Positions 27,060-35,269 of a stretch of DNA of 64,000 bases are shown piece by piece. The first letter of the stretch is position 1. The number at the start of each line of letters is the position of its first letter. Below the pieces are notes generated by a model that was not told the DNA's origin, ran no database searches, and saw nothing but the letters and a program-made list of their open reading frames with translations. Both the position numbers and the translations under genes were made by a program. The stretch lies in contig JAGGXI010000014.1 of NCBI GenBank assembly GCA_021163155.1, positions 11,790 through 75,789 on the forward strand. Direction: 5' to 3'. Source of the DNA: Candidatus Aerophobota bacterium. GTDB lineage: Bacteria; Aerophobota; Aerophobia; Aerophobales; JAGGXI01.

Positions 27060-28931
27060 TTATCTCACTATTTCTTCCACTGTCTTAATTATTTTTTCCT
27101 TATTTAATCCATATATTTTAAGTAATTCCTTTCTTTCTCCTTGTTCAATAAATTTATCAGGTAAGCCTATTCGTTTAATCTGGTATTTATCAGCAGCCTT
27201 ATCCTGCAAAAGTTCCAGGATTGCTGAACCAAATCCTCCTTTTAAAATACCTTCCTCTATAGTAATCAATTTCTTTGTTTTTTTTGCGAGATTAAGAATT
27301 AAATCTTCATCAAGGGGTTTAACGAATCTTGCGTTTATTAAAGTGGGATTTATTTTTTTCTCTTTTAGCAGTTTGCAAGCCTCCTCGGCTATTTTAACCA
27401 TGGAACCTAAAGCAAAGATAACTATTTCTTCTCCTTCTTGAATAACCTCAGCTTTCCCTATTTTTAAGTGCTTAAATTTTTCTACCTTTGTTCCCTTTAG
27501 CCCTTTTTCTTTGGGATATCTTATAGCTACAGGGTTTTTAGTAGTATTAATAGCTGTGTATAACATATCTTGGAGTTCAATCTCATCTTTGGGAGCCATT
27601 ATAGTCATATTCGGCAGATAACGAAGATAAGCTATATCAAAAATTCCCTGATGGGTAGGACCATCCTGTCCCACTATCCCCGCTTTATCTATAATAAAAA
27701 CTACAGGCAAATTCTGCAAGGCAACATCATGAATAACTTGATCATAAGCTCTCTGCAGAAAAGTTGAATAGATAGCTACCACAGGTCTATATCCTTCAGA
27801 TGCTAATCCTGCGGCAAAGGTTACCATATGTTCCTCAGCGATTCCCGTGTCGAAAAATCTTTTGGGGAACTCCGTTTTAAATTTAGCAAGCCCTGTTCCC
27901 TCAGGCATAGCAGCGGTTAAGGCTATAATCTTGTTGTTTTCTTTTGCTAATCTGGTTAATGTTTCTCCGAAAACTTCATTCCAGCTTTTACCCTCTTTTT
28001 TTCTCATCTCGCCTGTAGAGAAGTTGAAGGGAGAAGCACTATGATAAAGCGAAGGGTTATCTTCGCTGAATTTATATCCTTTACCTTTTTTAGTGAGAAC
28101 ATGAACTATAATTGGTCCCTTTAGTTTTTTTACTCTGCTTAAAATATTAACAAGGGCTTGAAGGTTATGTCCATTAATAGGGCCGAAGTATCTGAACCCT
28201 AATTCTTCAAAGAACGACCCTCCCATAACCAAGCTTTTTATCCCCATTTCCATTCTTTTAATAGTTGTTGTTGCTTCTTCTTTTAAGAAAGAGCTTTTTT
28301 CTATAAGACGTTTAAAGTCATCTCTTAATCTATTATAGTCAGGATTTGTTCTCAATTTGGTTAAATAGGTGGAAAGAGCACCTACGCTGGAAGATATAGA
28401 CATCTTGTTGTCGTTAAGGATGACAATAAGGTCTTTTTTCAAACAGCCGGCATTATTTAAACCTTCGTAAGCTATCCCCGATGTTAAAGCGCCATCCCCT
28501 ATCACTGATACTACTGAGTAGGATTTTTCTTCTATATCTCGAGCACAAGCTATCCCCAAAGCAGCAGAGATAGAGGTACTGCTATGCCCAGTGTTGAAAG
28601 CATCATAGATACTCTCCTCTTTTCTTGGAAAACCGGACATTCCTCCTAATTGACGTAAAGTAGAAAATATCTTCTTTCTCCCAGTGAGAATTTTATGAGT
28701 ATAACATTGATGTCCTACATCCCAGATAATTTTATCTTCTGGAGCATTAAATACAAAATGTAGGGCAATGGTAAGTTCTACCGCTCCCAGGTTTGAGGAG
28801 AGATGGCCTCCTTTTTTAGATACTGTCTGAGTAATTACATCTCTTATTTCTTTAGCCAATATCTCAAGTTCACCTAAACTCAGTAATTTTAAGTCTTGAG
28901 GCTTGTTAATTCTATCTAAAATTTTGTTCAT
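27060..28931 (-). CDS. dxs: 1-deoxy-D-xylulose-5-phosphate synthase
   Basis: 623 residues, complete. This thiamin-diphosphate enzyme joins pyruvate and glyceraldehyde-3-phosphate in the first step of the MEP pathway. GGHLSSNLG (41-49), DVGHQCYTHK (71-80) and GDGALTSGIAYEGLNNAG followed by NDNKMSIS form the cofactor site. The C-terminal half carries EEHMVTFAAGLASEG and QDGPTHQG. It pairs with ispE at 13422, so the organism uses the MEP route. Confidence 0.97.
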   Translation of the reverse strand: MNKILDRINKPQDLKLLSLGELEILAKEIRDVITQTVSKKGGHLSSNLGAVELTIALHFVFNAPEDKIIWDVGHQCYTHKILTGRKKIFSTLRQLGGMSGFPRKEESIYDAFNTGHSSTSISAALGIACARDIEEKSYSVVSVIGDGALTSGIAYEGLNNAGCLKKDLIVILNDNKMSISSSVGALSTYLTKLRTNPDYNRLRDDFKRLIEKSSFLKEEATTTIKRMEMGIKSLVMGGSFFEELGFRYFGPINGHNLQALVNILSRVKKLKGPIIVHVLTKKGKGYKFSEDNPSLYHSASPFNFSTGEMRKKEGKSWNEVFGETLTRLAKENNKIIALTAAMPEGTGLAKFKTEFPKRFFDTGIAEEHMVTFAAGLASEGYRPVVAIYSTFLQRAYDQVIHDVALQNLPVVFIIDKAGIVGQDGPTHQGIFDIAYLRYLPNMTIMAPKDEIELQDMLYTAINTTKNPVAIRYPKEKGLKGTKVEKFKHLKIGKAEVIQEGEEIVIFALGSMVKIAEEACKLLKEKKINPTLINARFVKPLDEDLILNLAKKTKKLITIEEGILKGGFGSAILELLQDKAADKYQIKRIGLPDKFIEQGERKELLKIYGLNKEKIIKTVEEIVR

Positions 28932-28958
28932 TTGTTTTTTCCGTTATCTATTAGTATT

Positions 28959-29405
28959 TTAACTCATCCAAAGCAAAGCTATAATACATCCTATTATTCC
29001 TCCCGTTATCACTTCCAGGGGAGTATGCCCTAATTTTTCTTTTAGTCTTGGTTTTATGGATTTTTTATAAGAGAGATGAGAAAGTATCTCATTTAATAAC
29101 TCTGCCTGCTCTCCTACTGCTCTTCGTACCCCTATAGCTTCATATATTGTAACTAAGGCAAAAATAAGAGTAATAATAAAGAAGGTAGACCTTATCCCCT
29201 CTTTTATCCCCACTCCTGTGAGTAGGGCCATAGCCACAGCAGAGTGAGAGGATGGCATTCCTCCCGGCTCTATAAAACGGTGTAATTTTATTTTTCTTTC
29301 TTTAATTATAGGGATTATTATTTTAATGCCTTGAGCAATGACATAAGCACAGATAATAGCTAATAATATTCTCTGCTTTAAAAAAAGGTAGATAACTTTT
29401 ATCAT
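28959..29405 (-). CDS. divergent PAP2-family membrane protein (DUF212)
   Basis: 148 residues with about four membrane segments. The PGGMPSSHSAVAMAL motif, VYEAIGVRRAVGEQAELLNE and LGHTPLEVITGGIIG match the divergent acid phosphatase/vanadium-peroxidase-related family often found beside dxs. Homologues may dephosphorylate a lipid such as a polyprenyl phosphate, which suits the isoprenoid context, but activity is not proven for the family. It lies 27 bp upstream of dxs. Confidence 0.85.
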   Translation of the reverse strand: MIKVIYLFLKQRILLAIICAYVIAQGIKIIIPIIKERKIKLHRFIEPGGMPSSHSAVAMALLTGVGIKEGIRSTFFIITLIFALVTIYEAIGVRRAVGEQAELLNEILSHLSYKKSIKPRLKEKLGHTPLEVITGGIIGCIIALLWMS

Positions 29406-29416
29406 TTTACTTCTCT

Positions 29417-29490
29417 GAGACCTCTGATTACACAGATTTTTAAAAATGATTACACTGATTTAGTAAAGATGATCTATCTGTGTAATCTAT
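29417..29490. repeat. dispersed intergenic repeat, variant copy
   Basis: GAGACCTCTGATTACACAG, then AAAAATGATTACACTGATTT and TCTGTGTAATCTA. Same family as 46451-46549, with the two GATTACAC words characteristic of that variant. Confidence 0.7.
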
Positions 29491-29580
29491 TTTTTTGATT
29501 TTTTATTTTTGTTTCCCTCTAATCCTCTAATCCTTCTTTTCTTCTTGCTTTTTGTTTTTCTTTGTTTTCCTTATTTTCCC

Positions 29581-29612
29581 TCTAATCCTCTAATCCTCTA
29601 ATCCTCTAATCC
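29581..29612. repeat. four tandem copies of TCTAATCC
   Basis: Perfect 8-bp unit repeated four times, running into the xseB stop codon. Further copies of the word occur at 29517-29535, and in reverse at about 49772-49786. Confidence 0.85.
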
Positions 29613-29827
29613 TTCTTTTTCTCTTCCCATTCTTTAAATTTAAATTGGTCTTTTTCTTTTATTAATATCTGGATCCTTTTTTCTACTTCTTCCAATTTTT
29701 TTTCGCAAAGGGTTATCAGTTTCATACCTTCTTCAAACCTTTCCAAAGCTTCCTCAAGGGGAAGTTCACCTTCTTCTAACTCTTGAGTGATTTTTTGCAA
29801 TTTTTCTGTCGCTTCTTCAAATTTCAC
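29606..29827 (-). CDS. xseB: exodeoxyribonuclease VII small subunit
   Basis: 73 residues. FEEATEKLQKITQELEEGELPLEEALERFEEG-type helix-turn-helix is the whole family signature (EATEKLQKITQELEEGELPL). It associates in several copies with XseA to degrade single-stranded DNA. Its start touches the xseA stop at 29827. Confidence 0.93.
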   Translation of the reverse strand: MKFEEATEKLQKITQELEEGELPLEEALERFEEGMKLITLCEKKLEEVEKRIQILIKEKDQFKFKEWEEKKKD

Positions 29828-31173
29828 TATTTTCCCTCCTCAACTTGATAAATTTGAGAATAAATTTTACCTTGATGCAACTTTACTTTTATTCTTTCTC
29901 CCTTCTTCACCTCAGAGTATTCCTTAATTATCTTCCCCTCAGGGTGGGTAAAACAGATACTATAACCTCTTTTCAAGATTGACAAGGGAGAAAGATCATC
30001 CATTCTCTTTTTATAAAAAGAGATTCTCTCTTTCTCTTTTTTTAGCCTTCTTTTGCTTGAGGTGTATAATTTTTTTATTTCTCTTTCTATATTTTCTTTT
30101 ATTAAATCTATTCTTTTTTGAGGAGAAGCTTGCAAAAGCCTATTTTTTATACTGATAAATTGATTTTTATCTAATTTAATTCTTGAAGAGAAAGAGAAAA
30201 TCATCTTTTTTTCTAATTCATCCACTTGTTGCTGAATCTCTTGAGAACGACGATAAGGGTGTTTAAAGATGTAAGAGGCTTTTGCTTTTTCTATCATCGA
30301 AGAAGATAAATTTATATAGTTTTTCATTAAAATAGACATTCTTTGAACTCGAGTTTGTAGCATCTCTATTAAGTCCTCTTTTTTGGGAATCACTCTCTCT
30401 GCGGCTGCTGAGGGAGTAGCGGCTCTCTCATCAGCTACAAAGTCAGAAATGCTTATATCTATTTCATGTCCTACAGCAGAGATAATAGGAATGTGAGAAT
30501 TGTAAATAGCTTCCGCTACTATCTTTTCATTAAAGCAGAATAGATCTTCAAAAGAGCCTCCTCCTCTACCTACAATTATTACATCTACTTTTCCATAGTC
30601 ATTTAAATTTTGCACTGCCCGAGCAATTTCTGCTGCTGCCTCATTTCCCTGAACTCTACAGGGAGAAAGAATAATTTCTACATTATGGAAGCGTTTATCG
30701 ATAACAGCAAGTATATCTTTGATTGCTGCTCCTTTTGGGGAGGTTGCTACCCCTATCCTCTGGGGAAGATAGGGAAGAGGGATTTTGTGCTCAAGGTCGA
30801 AATATCCCCTTTCTTTAAGTTCCTCCTTTAATTGCTCAAATTTAAGATAAAGAGCCCCTTTTCCTGCAGGAAGGACTTCCTCTACATAAAGTTGGTATCT
30901 TCCCTGGGGTTTATAAATCCCTATGCTTCCTTTAGTTATTACCTCTAATCCATTTTTGAGAGTAAAATTTAAATTTACTGTCCTATTTTGAAACATCACA
31001 CAGGAGAGAAGACTGTCTTCATCTTTAAGAGAAAAATATAGATGACGTGAAGGAAGCTTAAGATTTGATATTTCTCCTCTTACCCAGATATTTTGAAGTT
31101 TCTCATTCTTTTCTATCTCTCTTTTTATATAGTTTGTAACTTCATTTACAGTGTAAATATGTATCTGTGACAT
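29827..31173 (-). CDS. xseA: exodeoxyribonuclease VII large subunit
   Basis: 448 residues. An N-terminal OB-fold (VTNYIKREIEKNEKLQNIWV) precedes the catalytic core, with RIGVATSPKGAAIKDIL, DVIIVGRGGGSFEDLFCFN and SAVGHEIDISISDFVADERA. A long coiled-coil C-terminus follows. It degrades single-stranded DNA from both ends in repair. A promoter lies at 31199-31226. Confidence 0.95.
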   Translation of the reverse strand: MSQIHIYTVNEVTNYIKREIEKNEKLQNIWVRGEISNLKLPSRHLYFSLKDEDSLLSCVMFQNRTVNLNFTLKNGLEVITKGSIGIYKPQGRYQLYVEEVLPAGKGALYLKFEQLKEELKERGYFDLEHKIPLPYLPQRIGVATSPKGAAIKDILAVIDKRFHNVEIILSPCRVQGNEAAAEIARAVQNLNDYGKVDVIIVGRGGGSFEDLFCFNEKIVAEAIYNSHIPIISAVGHEIDISISDFVADERAATPSAAAERVIPKKEDLIEMLQTRVQRMSILMKNYINLSSSMIEKAKASYIFKHPYRRSQEIQQQVDELEKKMIFSFSSRIKLDKNQFISIKNRLLQASPQKRIDLIKENIEREIKKLYTSSKRRLKKEKERISFYKKRMDDLSPLSILKRGYSICFTHPEGKIIKEYSEVKKGERIKVKLHQGKIYSQIYQVEEGK

Positions 31174-31198
31174 TCAAATTTGCCTCTTATTTGATTTT

Positions 31199-31226
31199 AA
31201 GATAGCAAACTACCCTTCCTTGTCAA
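31199..31226 (-). promoter_or_regulatory. promoter of xseA-xseB
   Basis: Minus strand: TTGACA (31226-31221), 16 bp, TATCTT (31204-31199), 26 bp before the xseA ATG. Confidence 0.55.
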
Positions 31227-31286
31227 TAGAAAAATTCTTCTTGTTAGTTAAAAATTAAAAGTGAACTATTTTTAATGGTTTAAATT

Positions 31287-31379
31287 GAGACCTCTGAAAA
31301 ACCTCCAGAGGTCTCTAATCTGTGTAATCTCGATTTTTATCTGCGAAATCAGAGATTTTTGCCTTTTCAGAAATCTCTA
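31287..31379. repeat. dispersed ~92-bp intergenic repeat, copy
   Basis: Near-identical to 8522 and 44979: GAGACCTCTGAAAAACCTCC, then TCTGTGTAATCTCGATTTTT and CAGAAATCTCT. It sits between divergent xseA and the UbiB gene. Confidence 0.85.
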
Positions 31380-31389
31380 AATTTAAAGT

Positions 31390-31417
31390 TTGACACCTAC
31401 CTCTGATTTGCTATTTT
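31390..31417 (+). promoter_or_regulatory. putative promoter of the UbiB-family gene
   Basis: TTGACA (31390-31395), 16 bp, TATTTT (31412-31417), 46 bp before the ATG. Confidence 0.45.
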
Positions 31418-31462
31418 TATCTTGTAAAAAAAGTTAACATTGCTTAAAAGGATATATTCATA

Positions 31463-33154
31463 ATGATGCCTTTAAGAAAAATAGGAAGAACATATCGACA
31501 TTTTAAACGTTACCGTCAAATTTTGAAGGTGCTGGTAAAATACGGTTTTGGTGATGTAATGGAACGTCTTCGTCTTAACCGCTATGTTGAGGTAGGTAAG
31601 AAAATTATTCGTTTAAATAAAAAGAGAGATACGGATATAAAAAGATTTAGCCGTGTAGAGAGAATTCGTATGGCATTGGAAGAACTTGGCCCCACCTTTA
31701 TTAAATTAGGACAGTTCTTAAGTGTTAGACCAGACCTGGTTCCCTTAGAGTTAACAAAAGAACTAAAAAAACTTCAGGATAACGTTCCCGCTCTCCCTTT
31801 TGCAGAAGTTAAAAAAGGAGTCGAAGAGGAATTTAAAACTTCCCTTGAAACGAATTTTTCCTTTTTTGACACGAAGCCTTTTGCTGCTGCTTCAATTGCA
31901 CAGGTTCATTTAGCTAAACTATTGGATAGACGGGAGGTTGCAGTTAAAATTCGCCGACCGGGAATCAAAGAAATAATAAATACAGATTTAGAGATTATGC
32001 TTCATCTGGCAAATATTATAGAAAAACATTATCCAGAAAGTGAATTTTATGATCCGGTAGGAATAGTCAGAGAACTTTCTCGGTCAATTAAAAAGGAATT
32101 GGACTTTACTTATGAGTCTCGGAATATTAAAAAGTTTGCTCAAAATTTTAAAGATGACAAAATTATTTATGTTCCTATGGTTATAGAAAAGTTATCTACA
32201 GAAAAGGTGCTTACATTAGAGTATGTTAAGGGGATTAAAGTATCGGATTATGATAAATTAGAATCAGCAGGATTAAACAGAAAAATTATTGCTCGTAATG
32301 GGGCTACTTTAATTCTTAAACAGATATTTGATTATGGTTTCTTTCACGGTGACCCCCATCCTGGTAATATTCTTATTTTGGAAAACAATGTAATCTGTTT
32401 CCTTGACTTTGGGATAATGGGTCGATTAAGTGAAGAGATGAAAAACAATTTTGCCAACATGATTATGGGTATTATTCAAAAAGATACTAATATTATTATA
32501 ACGACTATTGAAATAATCTGCAACGGTGATATTCAAGATAGAGAAGAATTAAGGGAAGAAATTGATGAATTCATAGATTATTATTATGGAATCTCCCTGG
32601 GAGAAATAAACTTTGGTAAATTATTAAATGAATTAATAGAAGCAGTAATTCGACATAAACTAAAGATACCGTCAAATTTTTTTTTAATGGAAAAGGCGTT
32701 AATTACAGTAGAAGGTTTGGGCAAAGGGTTAGACCCTGACTTTAATATGGTTAGTCTACTTCGTCCTTTTACTCAAAAGCTGATAAGCAAGAAATTGAGT
32801 TTACTGCAAATGGTGGAAGATACCCTTAAGCTTATTCCGGAGTTATCTCAATTATTAAAAGAAATACCAACTGAGACAAGAGAAATACTTCAAAAGTTGA
32901 AAACAGGCAAGCTAAAAGTAGAATTTGAACATAAAGGTTTAAAACCAATGTTATCTACAGGAGATAAGATTAGCAATCGACTCTCCTTTAGTATTGTTAT
33001 AGCCGCTTTAATTATTGGTTCTTCGCTTATCGTTAACTCAAAGATGGGTCCTCTGCTCTGGGGGTTCCCTGCAGTAGGCATTATTGGATTCCTTGCTGCC
33101 GGAGTTTTTGGTTTATATCTGATTATTGCTATTTTAAGGTCAGGGCGACTTTAA
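31463..33154 (+). CDS. UbiB/ABC1-family atypical kinase
   Basis: 563 residues. GPTFIKLGQFLSVRPDLVP is the KxGQ motif special to this family; AAASIAQVHLAKL replaces the glycine loop, FHGDPHPGNI is the catalytic loop and FLDFGIMGR the metal motif. Two membrane helices lie at the C-terminus (about 505-560). Relatives support quinone or other isoprenoid-lipid metabolism with ATPase activity. The nearby dxs operon is thematically consistent. Start 31463 gives MMPLRK; either ATG could serve. Confidence 0.92.
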   Translation: MMPLRKIGRTYRHFKRYRQILKVLVKYGFGDVMERLRLNRYVEVGKKIIRLNKKRDTDIKRFSRVERIRMALEELGPTFIKLGQFLSVRPDLVPLELTKELKKLQDNVPALPFAEVKKGVEEEFKTSLETNFSFFDTKPFAAASIAQVHLAKLLDRREVAVKIRRPGIKEIINTDLEIMLHLANIIEKHYPESEFYDPVGIVRELSRSIKKELDFTYESRNIKKFAQNFKDDKIIYVPMVIEKLSTEKVLTLEYVKGIKVSDYDKLESAGLNRKIIARNGATLILKQIFDYGFFHGDPHPGNILILENNVICFLDFGIMGRLSEEMKNNFANMIMGIIQKDTNIIITTIEIICNGDIQDREELREEIDEFIDYYYGISLGEINFGKLLNELIEAVIRHKLKIPSNFFLMEKALITVEGLGKGLDPDFNMVSLLRPFTQKLISKKLSLLQMVEDTLKLIPELSQLLKEIPTETREILQKLKTGKLKVEFEHKGLKPMLSTGDKISNRLSFSIVIAALIIGSSLIVNSKMGPLLWGFPAVGIIGFLAAGVFGLYLIIAILRSGRL

Positions 33155-33703
33155 GAGGGAACTATTCCATATCTTCTTAAAATAATTTTGTAGTTCTTTA
33201 GCTACCTCCCTTGATTTGATAATGACAGAAACTTCATTGTTCTGAGTAAGGGAATAGTAGGCCCAATTAGTGCTTCCGACGACACTTATGTTGCTATCAA
33301 TAATGAGCATTTTTGAGTGGGTGGTGATAAATGGAAAATCGTAAACTACGCTTATCCCTTTTTCAGATAAAATACGTCCGACTTTCTCGTTCTTCTTTGT
33401 AGGGCTCCATTTTGGATTTCCTTTTTCAAGAATTACCTCTACCTTAACTCCCCTTTGATGAGCGTTTATTAAGTCTTGGATAAGGATATTACTGGGACTA
33501 TCCGGGTATTTTTCGTAATAACACGCTTTAAACATCATCACTTGAATGGAATCCTTAGCTTCTCTTAAAATTTGGTGAATGCGAGGGAAATACTCCTCAT
33601 TTGTAATTACTTCTAGATCCTGTACCGGAAGGCAAAACGCAGCTGAAGCAAAAAAGAGAATGAAAAGCAATACTAAGCTAACGGGAATTAGTTTTTTAAG
33701 CAT
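33140..33703 (-). CDS. secreted phospholipase D-like nuclease (single HKD)
   Basis: 187 residues. A Sec signal peptide covers about residues 1-24. One H-x-K-x4-D motif (THSKMLIID: His129, Lys131, Asp136) is followed by GSTNW, as in the small Nuc/EDTA-resistant endonucleases that dimerise to form an active site. It probably acts in the periplasm or outside on DNA or phospholipid. Its 3' end overlaps the convergent UbiB gene by 15 bp. Its last 87 bp are repeated at 37089-37175. Confidence 0.85.
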   Translation of the reverse strand: MLKKLIPVSLVLLFILFFASAAFCLPVQDLEVITNEEYFPRIHQILREAKDSIQVMMFKACYYEKYPDSPSNILIQDLINAHQRGVKVEVILEKGNPKWSPTKKNEKVGRILSEKGISVVYDFPFITTHSKMLIIDSNISVVGSTNWAYYSLTQNNEVSVIIKSREVAKELQNYFKKIWNSSLLKSP

Positions 33704-33943
33704 TTTTCCCTCCTTGAGATTATAGTAACATCAAAGTATTTTAGTGAAATTGGCCTGCCTTCTTTTGTTTTCCTCTCATAATTTTCCCGGGAAGTATAGT
33801 TAAATTTACTACACATCACATCTTCTAATAGTTCTCTTCAAATTATCATCCCCTTTAATAATCTGGGATTACTTTTTTTTGAGAAGATAGACTTGCCTGG
33901 GATGTGTTTTTTAGAATATTTCCAAAAGCTTTATATCCCTCTA

Positions 33944-34492
33944 TCATCTTTTTTTGTCTCTCTTCCTGTTAACTATTTGCGTTCCCAATCGTTGTTCAGC
34001 TGCTTTTAAAATAGCCTCCAGCATTTCAGCATAGAACATTCCTGCTATTTTTGCCATCTTTACAAGGTGGCCATCCCAGCACCAGCCCGGATTTGGATTT
34101 ACCTCTAAAAGTTTAGGGTTACCTTTACCATCGAGTCTCCAGTCGAAGTGAGCATAATCCCGCCACTCAAGCCTCTCGAATAATTTAAAACACCATTCTA
34201 CGATGGATTTCTTTATTTCCTCTGAAAGATTAGCTTGAATGGATTTAATATTCCAATAAGCTGAATCAGGAAGCCACTTAGATTCATAACCACAGATTCT
34301 TGGTAAAAATGCTCTGGAAGCGTTGAATAATCTGTCTCAATGACAGGGATCGCTCTCTGCAGGCAAAATTTCTTTTGTCTATCCATTAGGACTATCTGAA
34401 GTTATAATCATTTTAGGAGAACTTAGAGAAACCCTTTCGGGATTAGTATCTCCCCCAAGATTAGCTTTTAAATAATGCCTTTTTTTCTTCAT
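33944..34492 (-). pseudogene. D-Ala-D-Ala-ligase-like ATP-grasp pseudogene
   Basis: The 3' part is open and clear: LPRICGYESKWLPDSAYWN, HFDWRLDGKGNPKLLEVNPN and GWCWDGHLVKMAKIAG are the C-terminal ATP-grasp signature, with the metal-binding E-x-N. Upstream, ILPAES, PVIETDYSTLPEH and LPRICG lie in different frames, so at least two shifts separate them. A possible N-terminal scrap begins at ATG 34492 and stops at 34379. The middle of the gene is missing. It lies directly downstream of an intact ATP-grasp gene, as if the two once formed a pair. Confidence 0.75.
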
Positions 34493-35267
34493 TGTGAGGA
34501 CTTGCTTTATTAATATCCCTTCTTTCATGACTTCTATATAATAATATGGGCTCGAGATATCTGATAAGTATCTCCACCCAATTTTCAATGTGCTTTATTC
34601 CAGCAGGCATGTCATTTATATCTATAAAATACCACTTTTCTTCAGATTTTATACAATCTATTCCCCCCACTTCCATTTTTATCTTTTCAAAACACCTTGA
34701 AACTAGCTCTATTATTTTCCTGGGGACTATTGTCTCCCTATGCCCATTAATATCTAAAAATGCCTTATAGAATCTTCCGATTTTGTAGATCCTTATAAGC
34801 TCGCCATCGACATATTCCTGCAGATAAATTTTATCTTCATTTACTTTTATGAGATCATCACTGGCATTCATAATTTCTATTCCAGAAGACCTACCATATA
34901 TTGGCTTTAATAATGCCGGGAAATTAAAATTCTTCAATGAATTTATCTCTCTTTTTGATATAAATAGTGTCTTAGGAATCTCCAACCCGATTTTTTTTAT
35001 AATCAAATTAGAAAGTAGTTTATTTGAACTTATACTTAAAGCGCGGAAAGAATTTACTACCCGGATCCCACGCTCTTCAAAGAACTGAACTAAATATAAC
35101 CATTTTGGATTAAGTAATCTTACTATCACCAGGTCATAATCCTCTTCAATCTTTGAAAGATTATTTGTATCAATTATCTCTGTTTTTATATTTTCCTCTG
35201 AAAAATAATCCATTAACGGTTTTATAAGAGAAGTATTTGGGTTGGAAGTTAGGAATGCTATTTTCAT
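34461..35267 (-). CDS. ATP-grasp ligase, RimK-like
   Basis: 268 residues from the ATG at 35267 (GGAG 6 bp before); a GTG at 35279 is also in frame. The layout is that of RimK-type carboxylate-amine ligases: an N-terminal Rossmann-like part (KIAFLTSNPNTSLIKPLM), the ATP lid (FPALLKPIYGRSSGIEI), the hinge YLQEYVDGE and the metal site GIDCI...WYFIDINDMPAGI. These enzymes join a carboxylate to an amine via acyl phosphate. Substrates are unknown. The neighbouring phosphotransferase fusion lies immediately upstream, so both may serve one pathway. Confidence 0.8.
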   Translation of the reverse strand: MKIAFLTSNPNTSLIKPLMDYFSEENIKTEIIDTNNLSKIEEDYDLVIVRLLNPKWLYLVQFFEERGIRVVNSFRALSISSNKLLSNLIIKKIGLEIPKTLFISKREINSLKNFNFPALLKPIYGRSSGIEIMNASDDLIKVNEDKIYLQEYVDGELIRIYKIGRFYKAFLDINGHRETIVPRKIIELVSRCFEKIKMEVGGIDCIKSEEKWYFIDINDMPAGIKHIENWVEILIRYLEPILLYRSHERRDINKASPHNEEKKALFKS

Positions 35268-35269
35268 TT

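Noticed and set aside
29581-29612. Tandem TCTAATCC units as a CRISPR array
   Set aside because: The units are 8 bp with no spacers; it is a simple tandem repeat. No CRISPR array was seen anywhere in the window.
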